Shown: positions 32,649-41,702, numbered from the stretch's first letter. The stretch: DNA of 64,000 bases from Kerstersia sp052103615 (GCF_052103615.1 NZ_JBQEKA010000007.1:1-64000); one strand, 5' to 3'. Numbers and translations are program-made. Notes: a model not told the origin generated them from the letters alone.

Positions 32649-35102
32649 ATGTTGCGTCATCTTATTGCTCCGCTGTTTGATCCGCGCACCTTGCTGGTGG
32701 TAGCTGACAATGCCGTGCCTGTCATGCATAGCCTGCCGGCGACTTTGCGCGAGCGCGTGACACGGGTGGAATGCGTGCCTGGCGAGGTGCCTGCCTTGCC
32801 CGAGACGCTCTGTGGATTGGTGCCTGGCGGCCGCCTGGACCTGGCGCTGGTGGGCGTGCGGCCATCCGTGCTGATGGCAACCCTGGGCCGGCTGGAAAGC
32901 TTCCGCCCGCATGCGGCCATCTTGTTTCCCTCTGATGAAGCTGACCCGGATCCCGCCGCTACCGCGGCCCTGTGCCGCGATTGGGCCTTGCGCCACCAGT
33001 GCGCGCTGCTGGGGCCCAATGCTTTTGGCGTGCAGCGTCCGCTTGCCGGGTTAAATCTCAGTCAGCATCCCATTTTGGCCCGGCGGGGAAAAGTGGCGCT
33101 GGTGACGCAGTCGCGCGCGCTGATGGCCGCCATCATGGATTGGGCCGACGATGCCCATATCGGGTTTTCTGTCGCGGTGGCGCTAGGCGACGAGGCGGTG
33201 ATCGGTTTGCCGCAGGTGCTGGATTTCCTGGCGGGCGATGGCTGGACAGATAGCATTGCGTTGTATGTCGAGGATGTCGGTTTTGCGCGTGAGTTCATGA
33301 GCGCCCTGCGGGCCGCTGCCATGGTCAAGCCGGTCGTGGTGCTCAAAGCCGGGCGCGCGCTGGATGTTTCCGGGGCGGACAACGCTTTTGATGCCGCGCT
33401 GCGGCGGGCGGGCGCGGTGCGGGTGCGCTATTTCGTGCAGCTGTTTTCAGCATTGAAAGTGTTGGGTTATGCGCGCCGGCCGCGCGGGCGGGGGGTGGCG
33501 CTGTTATCCAATGGCAGCGGGCCGCCGCAGCTGGCGCTGGATCTGATGGGGCCGGCCTCGGCGGTGCTGCCGGCCGATCTGGCGGCAGCGACCAGCAAGC
33601 GTCTGGCGGAGCTGCTGGAACCAGCGGCCAAGCCCGCCAATCCTGTGATCAGCTATGCGCCTTTGACGCCGGACCGGGTGGCGGACCTGCTGCTGTGCCT
33701 GCTGGATGACGCCAATGTCGAAGGGGTGCTGGTGTTGCTGGCGCCGGATGCGCGTTCGGATCTGGCCGGTGTGGTGACGCGTTTGGCGCAACTGGCGCCC
33801 AAGGCGCGCAAGCCTGTCATCACCTGCCTGATGGGCGACGCGGGCATGCGTCCGTTGCGGCGTTTGATGGATGATGCGGGCACACCGGCGTTCCGGACGC
33901 CGGAGTCGGCGGCGGATGCGTTTGGCGTGCTGGCCACGCATCATTACAACCAGCAGTTGCTGATTCAGACCCAGCCGCCGGAACAGCCGGGCGAGGCCCC
34001 GGATATTGCCGGGGCCGAACGGGTGCTGGCGCATGCGCGGGCGGCGGCGCGCCATGAGCTGGAACCGGCCGAATGCCGCGCGCTATTGCGGGCGTTCCAG
34101 GTGCCGGTGGCAGGGCCGTATGTCGGGTGCGAGCCGCCGGGCGATGCGCTGGAGCCGCCGGCAGCCATTCGTGTCCGCACCGATTGCCGGTTTGGCCCCG
34201 TGCTCAGTCTGAGCGCTGGGGGCGCGGCGGCAGGGATGCAGGCGCCGGACCGCGGGTCGGACCTTGCGCCGCTGAATGCCTTCCTGGCCAGGCAGCTGAT
34301 GGAGCGCAGCCGGCTGTGGCAGCGCGTGCTGCGCGACCATATCAGCCCGTCGGCGGAGGAGACTTTGCGTATCGCGCTGGAGCGTATTTCGGACCTGGTG
34401 ACGGAATTGCCAGGGGTGCAGGAAATCGACATAGACCCGCTGTATGTGGGCGATGCCGGCCTGACTGCCGGCGGGATGCGTATCCGCCTGGCGGAGCTGC
34501 CTGCGCAGCGGCCGGCAGCCAATGGCTATCCGCACATGGCGATTCATCCTTATCCGGCGCAGTGGGTGCGCCAGCGTCAATTTGCCGATGGCGCGCCCTG
34601 GGAAATCCGGCCCATCCGCCCGGATGATGCGGAATTGCTGCAGACCTTTATTCGCGGGCTGTCGGAAGAAACGCGTTATATGCGCTTTGTGTCGATGATG
34701 CGGGAGCTGACGCCGCGCATGCTGGCGCGCTACACCCAGGTGGATTACCACCGCGAGTTCGCGCTGGTGGCGACAACACGGGTGCCGAATCCGGCCAATC
34801 GCGGCCTGCCGATGGAAATCATCATCGGGCTGGCGCATTATCTGCGCAATGCCGATGGGCGCGGCGCCGAGTATGCCCTGGTGGTGGCGGATGACTGGCA
34901 GCGGCGCAGGCTGGGGCGTGAACTGATGGGCACCTTGATTGAAGCCGCGGCGGCTCAGGGGCTGGAGTACATCGACGGCCTGGTGCTGGCGAATAACCGC
35001 CCGATGCTGGGTTTGATGACCAGTCTGGGGTTCACGAATGACGTGGATGCCGAGGACCCGAGCATGCGGCGGGTCTGGCTGGGGCTTGGGCCGGCGCGCT
35101 GA
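32649..35102 (+). CDS. Pat-like protein: acyl-CoA synthetase-like domains plus GNAT acetyltransferase
   Basis: Protein of 817 residues with the domain order of the lysine acetyltransferase Pat/YfiQ. An N-terminal CoA-binding-like domain and a succinyl-CoA-ligase-like region (about 1-450) are followed by a short ATP-grasp-like stretch (about 490-630), and a C-terminal GNAT domain from about 650 (RPIRPDDAELLQTF, ADDWQRRRLGRELM). The NDP-forming acyl-CoA synthetase histidine loop is missing: the equivalent segment reads ALDVSGADNAFDAALRR (about 238-254). It is therefore a pseudo-synthetase fused to an acetyltransferase, probably controlling acetyl-CoA synthetase by lysine acetylation. ATG 32649 follows TGGAGCG at a long spacing. 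Confidence 0.88.
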   Translation: MLRHLIAPLFDPRTLLVVADNAVPVMHSLPATLRERVTRVECVPGEVPALPETLCGLVPGGRLDLALVGVRPSVLMATLGRLESFRPHAAILFPSDEADPDPAATAALCRDWALRHQCALLGPNAFGVQRPLAGLNLSQHPILARRGKVALVTQSRALMAAIMDWADDAHIGFSVAVALGDEAVIGLPQVLDFLAGDGWTDSIALYVEDVGFAREFMSALRAAAMVKPVVVLKAGRALDVSGADNAFDAALRRAGAVRVRYFVQLFSALKVLGYARRPRGRGVALLSNGSGPPQLALDLMGPASAVLPADLAAATSKRLAELLEPAAKPANPVISYAPLTPDRVADLLLCLLDDANVEGVLVLLAPDARSDLAGVVTRLAQLAPKARKPVITCLMGDAGMRPLRRLMDDAGTPAFRTPESAADAFGVLATHHYNQQLLIQTQPPEQPGEAPDIAGAERVLAHARAAARHELEPAECRALLRAFQVPVAGPYVGCEPPGDALEPPAAIRVRTDCRFGPVLSLSAGGAAAGMQAPDRGSDLAPLNAFLARQLMERSRLWQRVLRDHISPSAEETLRIALERISDLVTELPGVQEIDIDPLYVGDAGLTAGGMRIRLAELPAQRPAANGYPHMAIHPYPAQWVRQRQFADGAPWEIRPIRPDDAELLQTFIRGLSEETRYMRFVSMMRELTPRMLARYTQVDYHREFALVATTRVPNPANRGLPMEIIIGLAHYLRNADGRGAEYALVVADDWQRRRLGRELMGTLIEAAAAQGLEYIDGLVLANNRPMLGLMTSLGFTNDVDAEDPSMRRVWLGLGPAR

Positions 35103-35123
35103 GCGCCGTTGCCGTGTCGTCAG

Positions 35124-35173
35124 GCCTGGCCCTGGCGGGCCAGGCTGCACAGCCAGGCCGCGCCGCCTGGCTG
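35124..35173. terminator. Two back-to-back hairpins between convergent genes
   Basis: 35124-35132 pairs with 35137-35145 (9 bp, 4-base loop) and 35150-35158 pairs with 35165-35173 (9 bp, 6-base loop). They occupy the 99-bp gap between the Pat-like gene and the convergent esterase gene. No T-runs; termination is possible but unproven. Confidence 0.5.
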
Positions 35174-35201
35174 CACTGTCTTGCTGATGTGGTGTGCGCG
35201 C

Positions 35202-35885
35202 TTACTGCGCGGACATGACCGTTTTCAGGAATACCGCGATATCGGCGATTTCTTGCGGGCAGACCGAATGCGGCATGGGGTAGGTGCGCCATTCGATTTG
35301 ATAGCCCAGGCTGTCCAGGATGCGCCGCGCGGTTTCGGCGCGGGCCGGAATGACGATGGGGTCCTGGGTGCCATGCGCCATGAAAATCGGCGTTGTCTGG
35401 TTGGCGGGGCTGCGTTCCGCGGCCAGGGTGTCAGCCAGCGGCAGGTAGCCGGACAGGGCGATGAGGCCCGCCAGCGTTTCAGGGTGGCGCAGCCCGGTGT
35501 GGAGCGTCATCGCGCAGCCCTGCGAAAAACCGGCCAGCACGATGTTGGCGGCAGGAATGCCGCGCGCATTTTCACGGGCGATCAGCGCTTCGATCTGGCG
35601 GGCGGAGGCATGGATGCCCGCGCTGTCTTCACGGACGCCGGCAGCCATCTGGAAGATATCGTACCAGGCGCGCATGGGCATGCCGCCATTGATGGTAACC
35701 GGACGCACTTGGGCGTGCGGAAAGACGAAACGGATGGCCGGCGCGCCAGGCCAGGACAGATGCGGCACGATGGGCGCGAAGTCATTGCCGTCGGCGCCTA
35801 GCCCATGCATCCAGATGACGGCGTGGGTCGGGTTTGGCGCAGTGTCGAGTTCGATGGTGTCCAGCAATTCGGATGCGGAAGTCAT
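35202..35885 (-). CDS. Carboxylesterase/phospholipase, alpha/beta hydrolase
   Basis: Serine hydrolase of 227 residues of the dienelactone-hydrolase / acyl-protein thioesterase family. The oxyanion motif is VIWMHGLGADGNDF, the nucleophile elbow LAGFSQGCAM, the acid in AHGTQDPIV and the histidine in YPMPHSVC. It overlaps darP by 4 bp and is translated with it. Natural substrate is unknown; esters of short or medium acyl chains are typical for the family. Confidence 0.92.
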   Translation of the reverse strand: MTSASELLDTIELDTAPNPTHAVIWMHGLGADGNDFAPIVPHLSWPGAPAIRFVFPHAQVRPVTINGGMPMRAWYDIFQMAAGVREDSAGIHASARQIEALIARENARGIPAANIVLAGFSQGCAMTLHTGLRHPETLAGLIALSGYLPLADTLAAERSPANQTTPIFMAHGTQDPIVIPARAETARRILDSLGYQIEWRTYPMPHSVCPQEIADIAVFLKTVMSAQ

Positions 35886-36466
35886 GATGCGGTATCAGGT
35901 TCAGAAGGGGCGGCTGTCTGGTCTGCGTCGAGCAGCGATTTGAGGGTCTGGAACAGGGCGCGGTAATGCTTGCGTTGCGGTTCGCGGTCTTCGGGCAAGG
36001 CTGCGTTGGCGGCGGCTTCCTTGCGGGCGGCGCGCAATTGGGCGCGCAGGGCCTGGGCATCGGCGTCCGGGTGGCGGTTCAGCAGCTCGGTCAGGGGCTG
36101 GTCGTCCAGCATCAGGCGGTCGCGCAAGCGTTCGATGCGATGCAGGCCGGCGGTTTGTTCGCGTGAGCCGTTGGCCCAGATGTCGAGCTGGGTGCGGATG
36201 GCGTCAGCCGGCGCGTCGCGCATGAGCTTGCCGACGTAATGGGTCTGGCGCCTGCGCGCGCCGTGGCTGTTGATGCGCTGGGCGGCGCGGATGGCTTCGT
36301 ATAGCGATTCGGACAGCGGTAGCTGTTTCAATCGGTCAACCGGCAGGTCTATCAGCGTTTTGCCCAGATCGAGCAGGGCGTGCATGTCGCGTTTGACCTG
36401 AGACTTGCTGGGAGACAGATCCTCCTCGTCGAACTCGTCGGTCGTGGGGTAGGCGGGCGGGCACAT
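35882..36466 (-). CDS. darP: Dual-action ribosomal maturation protein DarP (YjgA)
   Basis: Small basic/acidic helical protein of 194 residues that binds late 50S ribosome precursors. Family marks are SKSQVKRDMHALLDLGKTL, LPLSESLYEAIRAA and RRRQTHYVGKLMR. It is divergent from pmbA, a pairing seen widely in proteobacteria and helpful for the call. The start ATG 36466 gives a charged N-terminus (DEFDEEDLSPSKSQ). Confidence 0.95.
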   Translation of the reverse strand: MCPPAYPTTDEFDEEDLSPSKSQVKRDMHALLDLGKTLIDLPVDRLKQLPLSESLYEAIRAAQRINSHGARRRQTHYVGKLMRDAPADAIRTQLDIWANGSREQTAGLHRIERLRDRLMLDDQPLTELLNRHPDADAQALRAQLRAARKEAAANAALPEDREPQRKHYRALFQTLKSLLDADQTAAPSEPDTAS

Positions 36467-36575
36467 GGGGAAATCCTGAGTGAGACAAATGAAAAAGAAT
36501 AGCGGCGAGCGGACGAAACTTCGTCATGCGGGCGGCGACTTGGCTATGATACCCGCCTCAGCGTATGGGAAAGTC

Positions 36576-37943
36576 ATGGCAGATTCTTCTTCAAGTTTTT
36601 TACCGATTGCCGCGCATCAGGCATTGTTCCGCGAATTGGTCGAGTTGGCATTGAGCCACGCGCGCAGCTTGGGCGCCAGCGATGCCGCCGCCGAAGTCTC
36701 TGAAAGCCAGGGCCTGAGCGTTTCGGTGCGCCGCCGCGATGTCGAAACCGTGGAGCAAACGCGCGATCGCTCCTTGGGCGTGACGGTTTATGCCGGGCAA
36801 CGGCGCGGTTCGGCCAGTACGTCCGATTTTTCCCCGCAGGCAATCCGCGCCGCCGTGGAGGCCGCCTGGCATATCGCCCGCTATACCGGTGAGGATGAGG
36901 CGGCAGGTTTGCCGGACGCCGAGACGCTGGCGACGGATTTTCCCGATTTGCAATTGCATTACCCTTGGGCGCTGGATGCCGATGAGGCAGCCAGGCTGGC
37001 CTTGCGGGCCGAGCAGGCAGCGCGCTCGGTGAGCAAGATGATTAGCAATAGCGATGGTTCGCAGATCAATGCCAGCGAAGGGCATTTCGTGCTGGGCAAT
37101 ACGCGCGGGTTTATGGGGGGCTATCCCTATTCGCGCCATAGCCTTTCGGTCGCGCCCATTGCCGGGCGCGGCAATGGCATGCAGCGTGATTATTGGTATA
37201 GCGCGGTGCTGAACCCGGCTGACTTGGCTGATCCCGAGGCGCTGGGGCGGTATGCCGCCCAGCGGGCGCTGTCGCGTTTGTCGGCGCGGCGTATCCCTAC
37301 GGGCAATTATCCGGTGCTGTTCGAGGCGCCGCTGGCGCTGGGCCTGATGGGCGCGATGGTGCGGGCCGCCAGTGGCGGCGCTTTATACCGGAAGGCGTCG
37401 TTCCTGCTGGATGGCATGGGCAAACAGTTGTTTCCGCGCCATATCCGCATGGATGAGGATCCTTTCCTGCCCGGGCAGGGGGGCAGCGCGGCTTTCGATG
37501 ACGAAGGGGTGCGCACGCGCGCGCGCCGCGTGGTCGATGCCGGGGTGCTGCAAGGTTATTTCCTCTCTACCTATACGGCGCGCAAGCTGGGCTTGCCGCC
37601 TACGGGCAATGCCGGGGGTTCGCATAATTTGGTGTTGCGTTCTTCACGTACCCGCAAAACAGATGATTTCCGCGCGATGCTCAAGAAGATGGGCACAGGG
37701 CTGCTGGTGACTGAGCTGATTGGCCAGGGCGTGAATTATGTGACGGGTGATTATTCGCGCGGCGCTTTTGGCTATTGGGTGGAGAACGGGGAGATTGTCC
37801 ACGCGGTGGAAGAGATCACGATTGCCGGGAGCCTGCCGGAGATGTTCAAGGGGATCGTGGCGGTCGGCGCGGATACGATTACGCGTGGCGCGAAAACCAC
37901 CGGTTCGATTTTGATTGACCGGATGGCAGTGGCAGGTTCTTGA
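36576..37943 (+). CDS. pmbA: Metalloprotease-like TldE/PmbA
   Basis: Partner of TldD in a heteromeric protease that processes microcins and degrades CcdA-like antitoxins; the TldE subunit lacks its own zinc site. The 455-residue protein has ESQGLSVSVRRRDVETVEQT, LGVTVYAGQRRGSAST, NAGGSHNLVL and LVTELIGQGVNYVTGDYSRG (20 residues). ATG 36576 was picked by the MADSSSSFLP start after GGGAAAG; upstream in-frame ATGs overlap the divergent promoter region. tldD is not in the window. Confidence 0.95.
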   Translation: MADSSSSFLPIAAHQALFRELVELALSHARSLGASDAAAEVSESQGLSVSVRRRDVETVEQTRDRSLGVTVYAGQRRGSASTSDFSPQAIRAAVEAAWHIARYTGEDEAAGLPDAETLATDFPDLQLHYPWALDADEAARLALRAEQAARSVSKMISNSDGSQINASEGHFVLGNTRGFMGGYPYSRHSLSVAPIAGRGNGMQRDYWYSAVLNPADLADPEALGRYAAQRALSRLSARRIPTGNYPVLFEAPLALGLMGAMVRAASGGALYRKASFLLDGMGKQLFPRHIRMDEDPFLPGQGGSAAFDDEGVRTRARRVVDAGVLQGYFLSTYTARKLGLPPTGNAGGSHNLVLRSSRTRKTDDFRAMLKKMGTGLLVTELIGQGVNYVTGDYSRGAFGYWVENGEIVHAVEEITIAGSLPEMFKGIVAVGADTITRGAKTTGSILIDRMAVAGS

Positions 37944-38036
37944 TTTTTCATGCTAAACTTGCCGGTTTCTGCCTTTGCGGGCAGGGAAATTCGCACGGGC
38001 GGTTGACAACGCTTTGGCGAGCACGCGTTGCGCGTG

Positions 38037-38066
38037 CCGGTGTTTTGGAAGCCTGGCTTCTATAAT
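38037..38066 (+). promoter_or_regulatory. Probable rplM-rpsI promoter
   Basis: A consensus -10 TATAAT at 38061-38066 is preceded by a weak -35 near 38038-38043. It would give a leader of about 105 nt before rplM. A TTGACA at about 38003 lies too far upstream to pair with it. Confidence 0.5.
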
Positions 38067-38178
38067 GCGGGCCGCGCAGCGTGATTCTGAACTTTTCCGG
38101 GTGTGCCCTGACGGGCGCGCGGGGCATGCCAATGGTGGCGTTGCCTGACCGGATTTCATTTGATTTTAGGAACAGATC

Positions 38179-38607
38179 ATGAAGACCTTTGTGGCAAAGC
38201 CGCATGAAGTCAAGCGTGACTGGTTCGTGATTGATGCCAAGGGCAAGGTCCTGGGTCGTGTGGCCAGCGAAGTCGCACGCCGCCTCCGTGGCAAGCACAA
38301 ACCGGAATTCACGCCTCACGTTGACACCGGCGATTACATCGTCATCGTTAACGCGGCCGATATCGTCGTGACCGGCAACAAGGCGCTGGACAAGCGCTAC
38401 TACCGTCACTCGGGCTACCCCGGCGGCATCACCGAAACCAATTTCGAGAAGATGCAGCAGCGTTTCCCGGGCCGTGCGCTTGAGAAGGCCGTTAAGGGCA
38501 TGCTGCCCAAGGGTCCTCTGGGCTACGCCATGATCAAGAAAATGAAGGTGTATGCCGGTGCCGAGCACCCGCACGCCGCGCAACAGCCGCAGCCGCTGGA
38601 AATCTAA
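38179..38607 (+). CDS. rplM: 50S ribosomal protein L13
   Basis: Early-assembling large-subunit protein, 142 residues. Family marks KTFVAKPHEVKRDWFVIDA, GRVASEVARRLRGKHKPEFTP (given in part), YYRHSGYPGG and MLPKGPLG. A good AGGAAC site precedes ATG 38179. It forms the conserved rplM-rpsI operon with 9 bp between the genes. L13 is the usual autogenous repressor of this operon in E. coli; whether the leader here binds it is not visible. Confidence 0.98.
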   Translation: MKTFVAKPHEVKRDWFVIDAKGKVLGRVASEVARRLRGKHKPEFTPHVDTGDYIVIVNAADIVVTGNKALDKRYYRHSGYPGGITETNFEKMQQRFPGRALEKAVKGMLPKGPLGYAMIKKMKVYAGAEHPHAAQQPQPLEI

Positions 38608-38616
38608 GGAAAGGCC

Positions 38617-39009
38617 ATGATCGGTAACTGGAACTACGGCACCGGCCGCCGCAAGACTTCGGTGGCTCGCGTGTTTCTCAAGAAGGGATCGGGCAAGATC
38701 GTGGTCAACGGCAAAGCTGTTGACGAATACTTCGCTCGCGAAACCGGCCGCATGGTCGTGCGTCAGCCGCTGGTGCTGACCGGCCATCTGGAATCGTTCG
38801 ATTTCCATATCAACGTGCATGGCGGCGGCGAAAGCGGCCAAGCCGGTGCAGTGCGCCACGGTATTACCCGCGCACTGATCGACTATGATGCAACGCTGAA
38901 GCCCGCACTGTCCCAGGCTGGCCTGGTGACCCGCGACGCGCGTGAAGTCGAGCGTAAGAAGACCGGCTTCCACAAAGCCCGTCGCCGCAAGCAATTCAGC
39001 AAGCGCTGA
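38617..39009 (+). CDS. rpsI: 30S ribosomal protein S9
   Basis: Small-subunit protein of 130 residues with a basic C-terminal tail that reaches the P-site tRNA. GTGRRKTSVARVFLKKGSG, QAGAVRHGITRALIDYD and the terminal RRRKQFSKR are all present. Preceded by AAGGA. A strong terminator follows. Confidence 0.98.
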   Translation: MIGNWNYGTGRRKTSVARVFLKKGSGKIVVNGKAVDEYFARETGRMVVRQPLVLTGHLESFDFHINVHGGGESGQAGAVRHGITRALIDYDATLKPALSQAGLVTRDAREVERKKTGFHKARRRKQFSKR

Positions 39010-39053
39010 TGCGTTTTTGTCCTTGCCGCTTTTCGGAGCGGTATGGGCAGGCG

Positions 39054-39092
39054 AAAAAACCCCTGGCTGTTTTGGCAGCCGGGGGTTTTTTT
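39054..39092 (+). terminator. rplM-rpsI terminator
   Basis: CCCCTGGCTG pairs with CAGCCGGGGG (one wobble) around a TTTTGG loop and is followed by a seven-T run. Confidence 0.92.
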
Positions 39093-39154
39093 ATGCTTTG
39101 GCGGTTGTGTGGGGTTGGGGTTGGGCTGAGGGGCAGAGGGCGTCTTGCTAAGCC

Positions 39155-39380
39155 GCGCCCAGGCCAGCCGCCCGGGCCCGCGCAGATCGCGTGGTTCCGG
39201 CTGCGCCGGAACTGCCCGGCGTTCGGGACGGGAACGGGGCGGGCACACAACTCGCGGCGCGGACAGTCCGCCGGACTGTCCGCAAGCATGCCGCTCAGAC
39301 ATGTGTGCCCTCGGTTCCCCGTTCCCGCCCCGAACACCGGCACGCTCCACTGCGCGGGCCCGGACGGCTGGCCTGGGCGC
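39155..39380. repeat. Long imperfect palindrome between rpsI and argC
   Basis: The outer arms, 39155-39185 and 39350-39380, are inverted copies over 31 bp with one mismatch. Inner arms 39213-39249 and 39302-39339 also match with small indels, and the centre is a perfect 10-bp palindrome (39260-39269 with 39273-39282). The left arm has an additional small hairpin (TTCCGG with CCGGAA). The structure resembles a non-coding miniature element or a large RNA hairpin. Confidence 0.85.
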
Positions 39381-39648
39381 TTGCAATCGTTGCGCGCAGT
39401 GGCTGGCGATGGTCGGGGTTTTAAAAAAGTAAGGCTGATGTATCTTTACCTCAGCCTTCCGTCCTCAGTCCTTCGGTACGGCTTGACCGCTTTGCCCTGG
39501 CTGCGGGGCGGCCGGGCCGGACGATGATGGGGGCGGGGCAGGTGCAATGGGGAGAAATCAGGGAACTTGGAAAAAGTACCTGGGGTCTCATCCAGAAGCG
39601 ATAGAATCAATGGTTTCAGAAGAACCCGTATTACGAGAGGAATTCGAC

Positions 39649-40713
39649 ATGGCTCAAACCGCACCTGCGCGCATCAAGGTCGGTATTGTTGGCGGTACTG
39701 GCTACACCGGCGTGGAGTTGCTGCGCCTGTTGTCGCGCCATCCGCATGTGGAGATCAAGGCCATTACCTCCCGCAAGGAAGATGGCCTGCCGGTAGCGGA
39801 GATGTATCCGAACCTGCGCGGCCATGTCGATATCGCTTTCAGTTCGCCGGATAAGGCCGAGCTGAATCAGTGCGATGTCGTATTTTTTGCCACACCGCAT
39901 GGCGTGGCCATGAATCAGGCGCGTGAGCTGCTGGATGCCGGCGTGAAGATCATCGACCTGGCGGCGGATTTCCGCCTGAAGAATCCGTCGATGTTCGAGA
40001 AATGGTACAAGATGCCGCATGCTTGCCTGGATATTCTGGCTGAAGCCCGTTACGGACTGGTGGAGCTGGATCGCGATGGCTTGCGTGAGGCGCGGGTGGT
40101 GGGCAATCCCGGTTGCTACCCCACGACGGTGATTCTGGGCCTGGCGCCTTTGCTGGAAGGCGGTTTGAGCCTGATTGATACCAATAGCCTGATTGCCGAT
40201 TGCAAATCCGGTGTGACCGGCGCGGGCCGTAAAGGCGAGATTCCTTTGCTGTTTTCCGAGGCCAGCGATAATTTCAAGGCGTATGGCGTGGCGGGCCACC
40301 GGCACCAGCCGGAAATCGAGGCGCAGTTGTCGCGTTTGCATGGCAGTCTGATCAAATTGACGTTCGTGCCGCATCTGGTGCCCATGATACGCGGCATGTT
40401 CTCGACGATTTATGCGCGTATTCTGCCGGGCGCGCGCGAGGTGGATTTCCAGAAGCTGTTCGAGGAACGCTACGCTGGGGAGCCCTTTGTGGATGTGTTG
40501 CCGGCAGGCCAATTGCCGGAAACCCGGACGGTGCGCGCGTCGAACAAGCTGCGTATTGCCGTGCAGCGCCCGGCCAATGGCGATCAGCTGATCATTCTGG
40601 TGGTGCAGGATAATCTGGTGAAGGGGGCGTCTGGCCAGGCTGTGCAGAATATGAATCTGATGTTCGGCTTCCCGGAAACGGCGGGGCTGGAACATGTGGC
40701 AATTTTGCCTTGA
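39649..40713 (+). CDS. argC: N-acetyl-gamma-glutamyl-phosphate reductase
   Basis: NADPH-dependent third step of arginine synthesis. The 354-residue protein has the nucleotide loop VGIVGGTGYTGVELLRLL, the catalytic cysteine in VGNPGCYPTT (Cys156), GVTGAGRKGE and GHRHQPEI. ATG 39649 follows a good GAGAGG site; the ATG at 39547 would add 34 residues lying in the leader and is rejected. A coiled-coil membrane protein gene follows after 15 bp. Confidence 0.97.
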   Translation: MAQTAPARIKVGIVGGTGYTGVELLRLLSRHPHVEIKAITSRKEDGLPVAEMYPNLRGHVDIAFSSPDKAELNQCDVVFFATPHGVAMNQARELLDAGVKIIDLAADFRLKNPSMFEKWYKMPHACLDILAEARYGLVELDRDGLREARVVGNPGCYPTTVILGLAPLLEGGLSLIDTNSLIADCKSGVTGAGRKGEIPLLFSEASDNFKAYGVAGHRHQPEIEAQLSRLHGSLIKLTFVPHLVPMIRGMFSTIYARILPGAREVDFQKLFEERYAGEPFVDVLPAGQLPETRTVRASNKLRIAVQRPANGDQLIILVVQDNLVKGASGQAVQNMNLMFGFPETAGLEHVAILP

Positions 40714-40728
40714 TCCTTTGAGTGATAT

Positions 40729-41514
40729 TTGACTGTGCCAACCAGTAAACGCAGGCCGCTCAAGGCGAATGCCCATGCTCCCCATACGGTGCGGCATCGG
40801 GCGCGCGCCCGGCGTGCGCCTGCCCTGGCTATTGTGCTGGCCTTGTTGCTGGGGGTGGTGACGGGCGTGGCGGGCGGCTGGTTCTGGGCGCAGGCGCGGC
40901 CGCAATCGCCAGTGCCCCAGGCGGCAGCGTTGCTGGCGCCGGACGAGGCGCTGCTGCGCAGCCAGGAAGAGTTGATACTGTTGCGTTCGCAGCTGGCCAT
41001 GCGCGATGGCGAGTTGGCCGTGGAGCAGGCGGCGCGCCAGCGCCTGGAAGAGCAGGTGTCAGGCTTGCAGCGGGATTTGGGCGCGGAGCGGGATCGCCTG
41101 GCCTTTTTCGAGCAGTTGCTGCCTTCGGGGCCTGGCGGTTCCGTGGATATCCGGTCTGCCAGTTTCGAGCGTTTCGGCAGTGCCTTGCAGTACCGCGTGC
41201 TGCTGATGCGTAACGGCAAAGTGGATGCGCCTTTCCAGGGCAGTTTGCGGTTTATGGCAGCGGGAACGGAGAACGGCAAGGCGGCAACGCGGGAGTTGCG
41301 CCCCATGCAGGCGGACCCCAGCGGCCAGCCTATTCCGGGAACGCCAGAAACGGCGGTCAAGCACGAGCTGAATTTTGACCAGTATTTGAGCGCCAAGGGC
41401 GTCTTGTGGATTCCTGCGGGGTTTGTGCCGGCGTCGGTGACCGTGCAGGTCCTGGAAGGCGATGCCGTGAAAACGGCTTACCGGGTGGAGCTGGAGACGG
41501 CAGGAGCGCCTTGA
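40729..41514 (+). CDS. DUF6776-like membrane-anchored coiled-coil protein
   Basis: Protein of 261 residues with a basic cytoplasmic head (SKRRPLKANAHAPHTVRHRAR), one membrane helix at about 33-55 (LAIVLALLLGVVTGVAGG), a coiled coil at about 75-125 (EALLRSQEELILLRSQLAM, LEEQVSGLQRDL), and a beta-rich extracytoplasmic C-terminal domain. It starts at TTG 40729 or GTG 40735; no ATG is suitable. It sits between argC and erpA in betaproteobacteria, with no known function. The DUF number is recalled from family annotation, not checked. Confidence 0.75.
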   Translation: MTVPTSKRRPLKANAHAPHTVRHRARARRAPALAIVLALLLGVVTGVAGGWFWAQARPQSPVPQAAALLAPDEALLRSQEELILLRSQLAMRDGELAVEQAARQRLEEQVSGLQRDLGAERDRLAFFEQLLPSGPGGSVDIRSASFERFGSALQYRVLLMRNGKVDAPFQGSLRFMAAGTENGKAATRELRPMQADPSGQPIPGTPETAVKHELNFDQYLSAKGVLWIPAGFVPASVTVQVLEGDAVKTAYRVELETAGAP

Positions 41515-41702
41515 GCGTGTTTCTGGCGTAGCGGGTTCTGGCGCAGCGTGCTGGCATGCCGCTGCGCTGGTCTGGCAGTGAGCAGGTGGCGGGCGAGACG
41601 GGCTAGCGGGAGCGGGTATGGCCGCCCGGCCGCCCAGACAGCCTGGCGGGCCGGAGTGTTGCGGCAATGGCAAAATAGCAATGCTGTCTATGGGTGTATC
41701 CC

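Larger units (their letters stand above)
39010..39648. other. Intergenic region carrying a terminator and a long palindrome
   Basis: About 640 bp without a supported gene. From left: rpsI terminator (39054-39092), a 226-bp imperfect inverted repeat (39155-39380), an A-run at 39424, and the argC promoter and leader. The open frames here run across the palindrome arms and are reflections of one another on the two strands, which argues against coding. Confidence 0.7.

Noticed and set aside
39010..39546. Small proteins encoded in the rpsI-argC spacer (frames on both strands)
   Set aside because: The frames on the two strands mirror each other because they run through the palindrome; no ribosome-binding sites or family resemblance.
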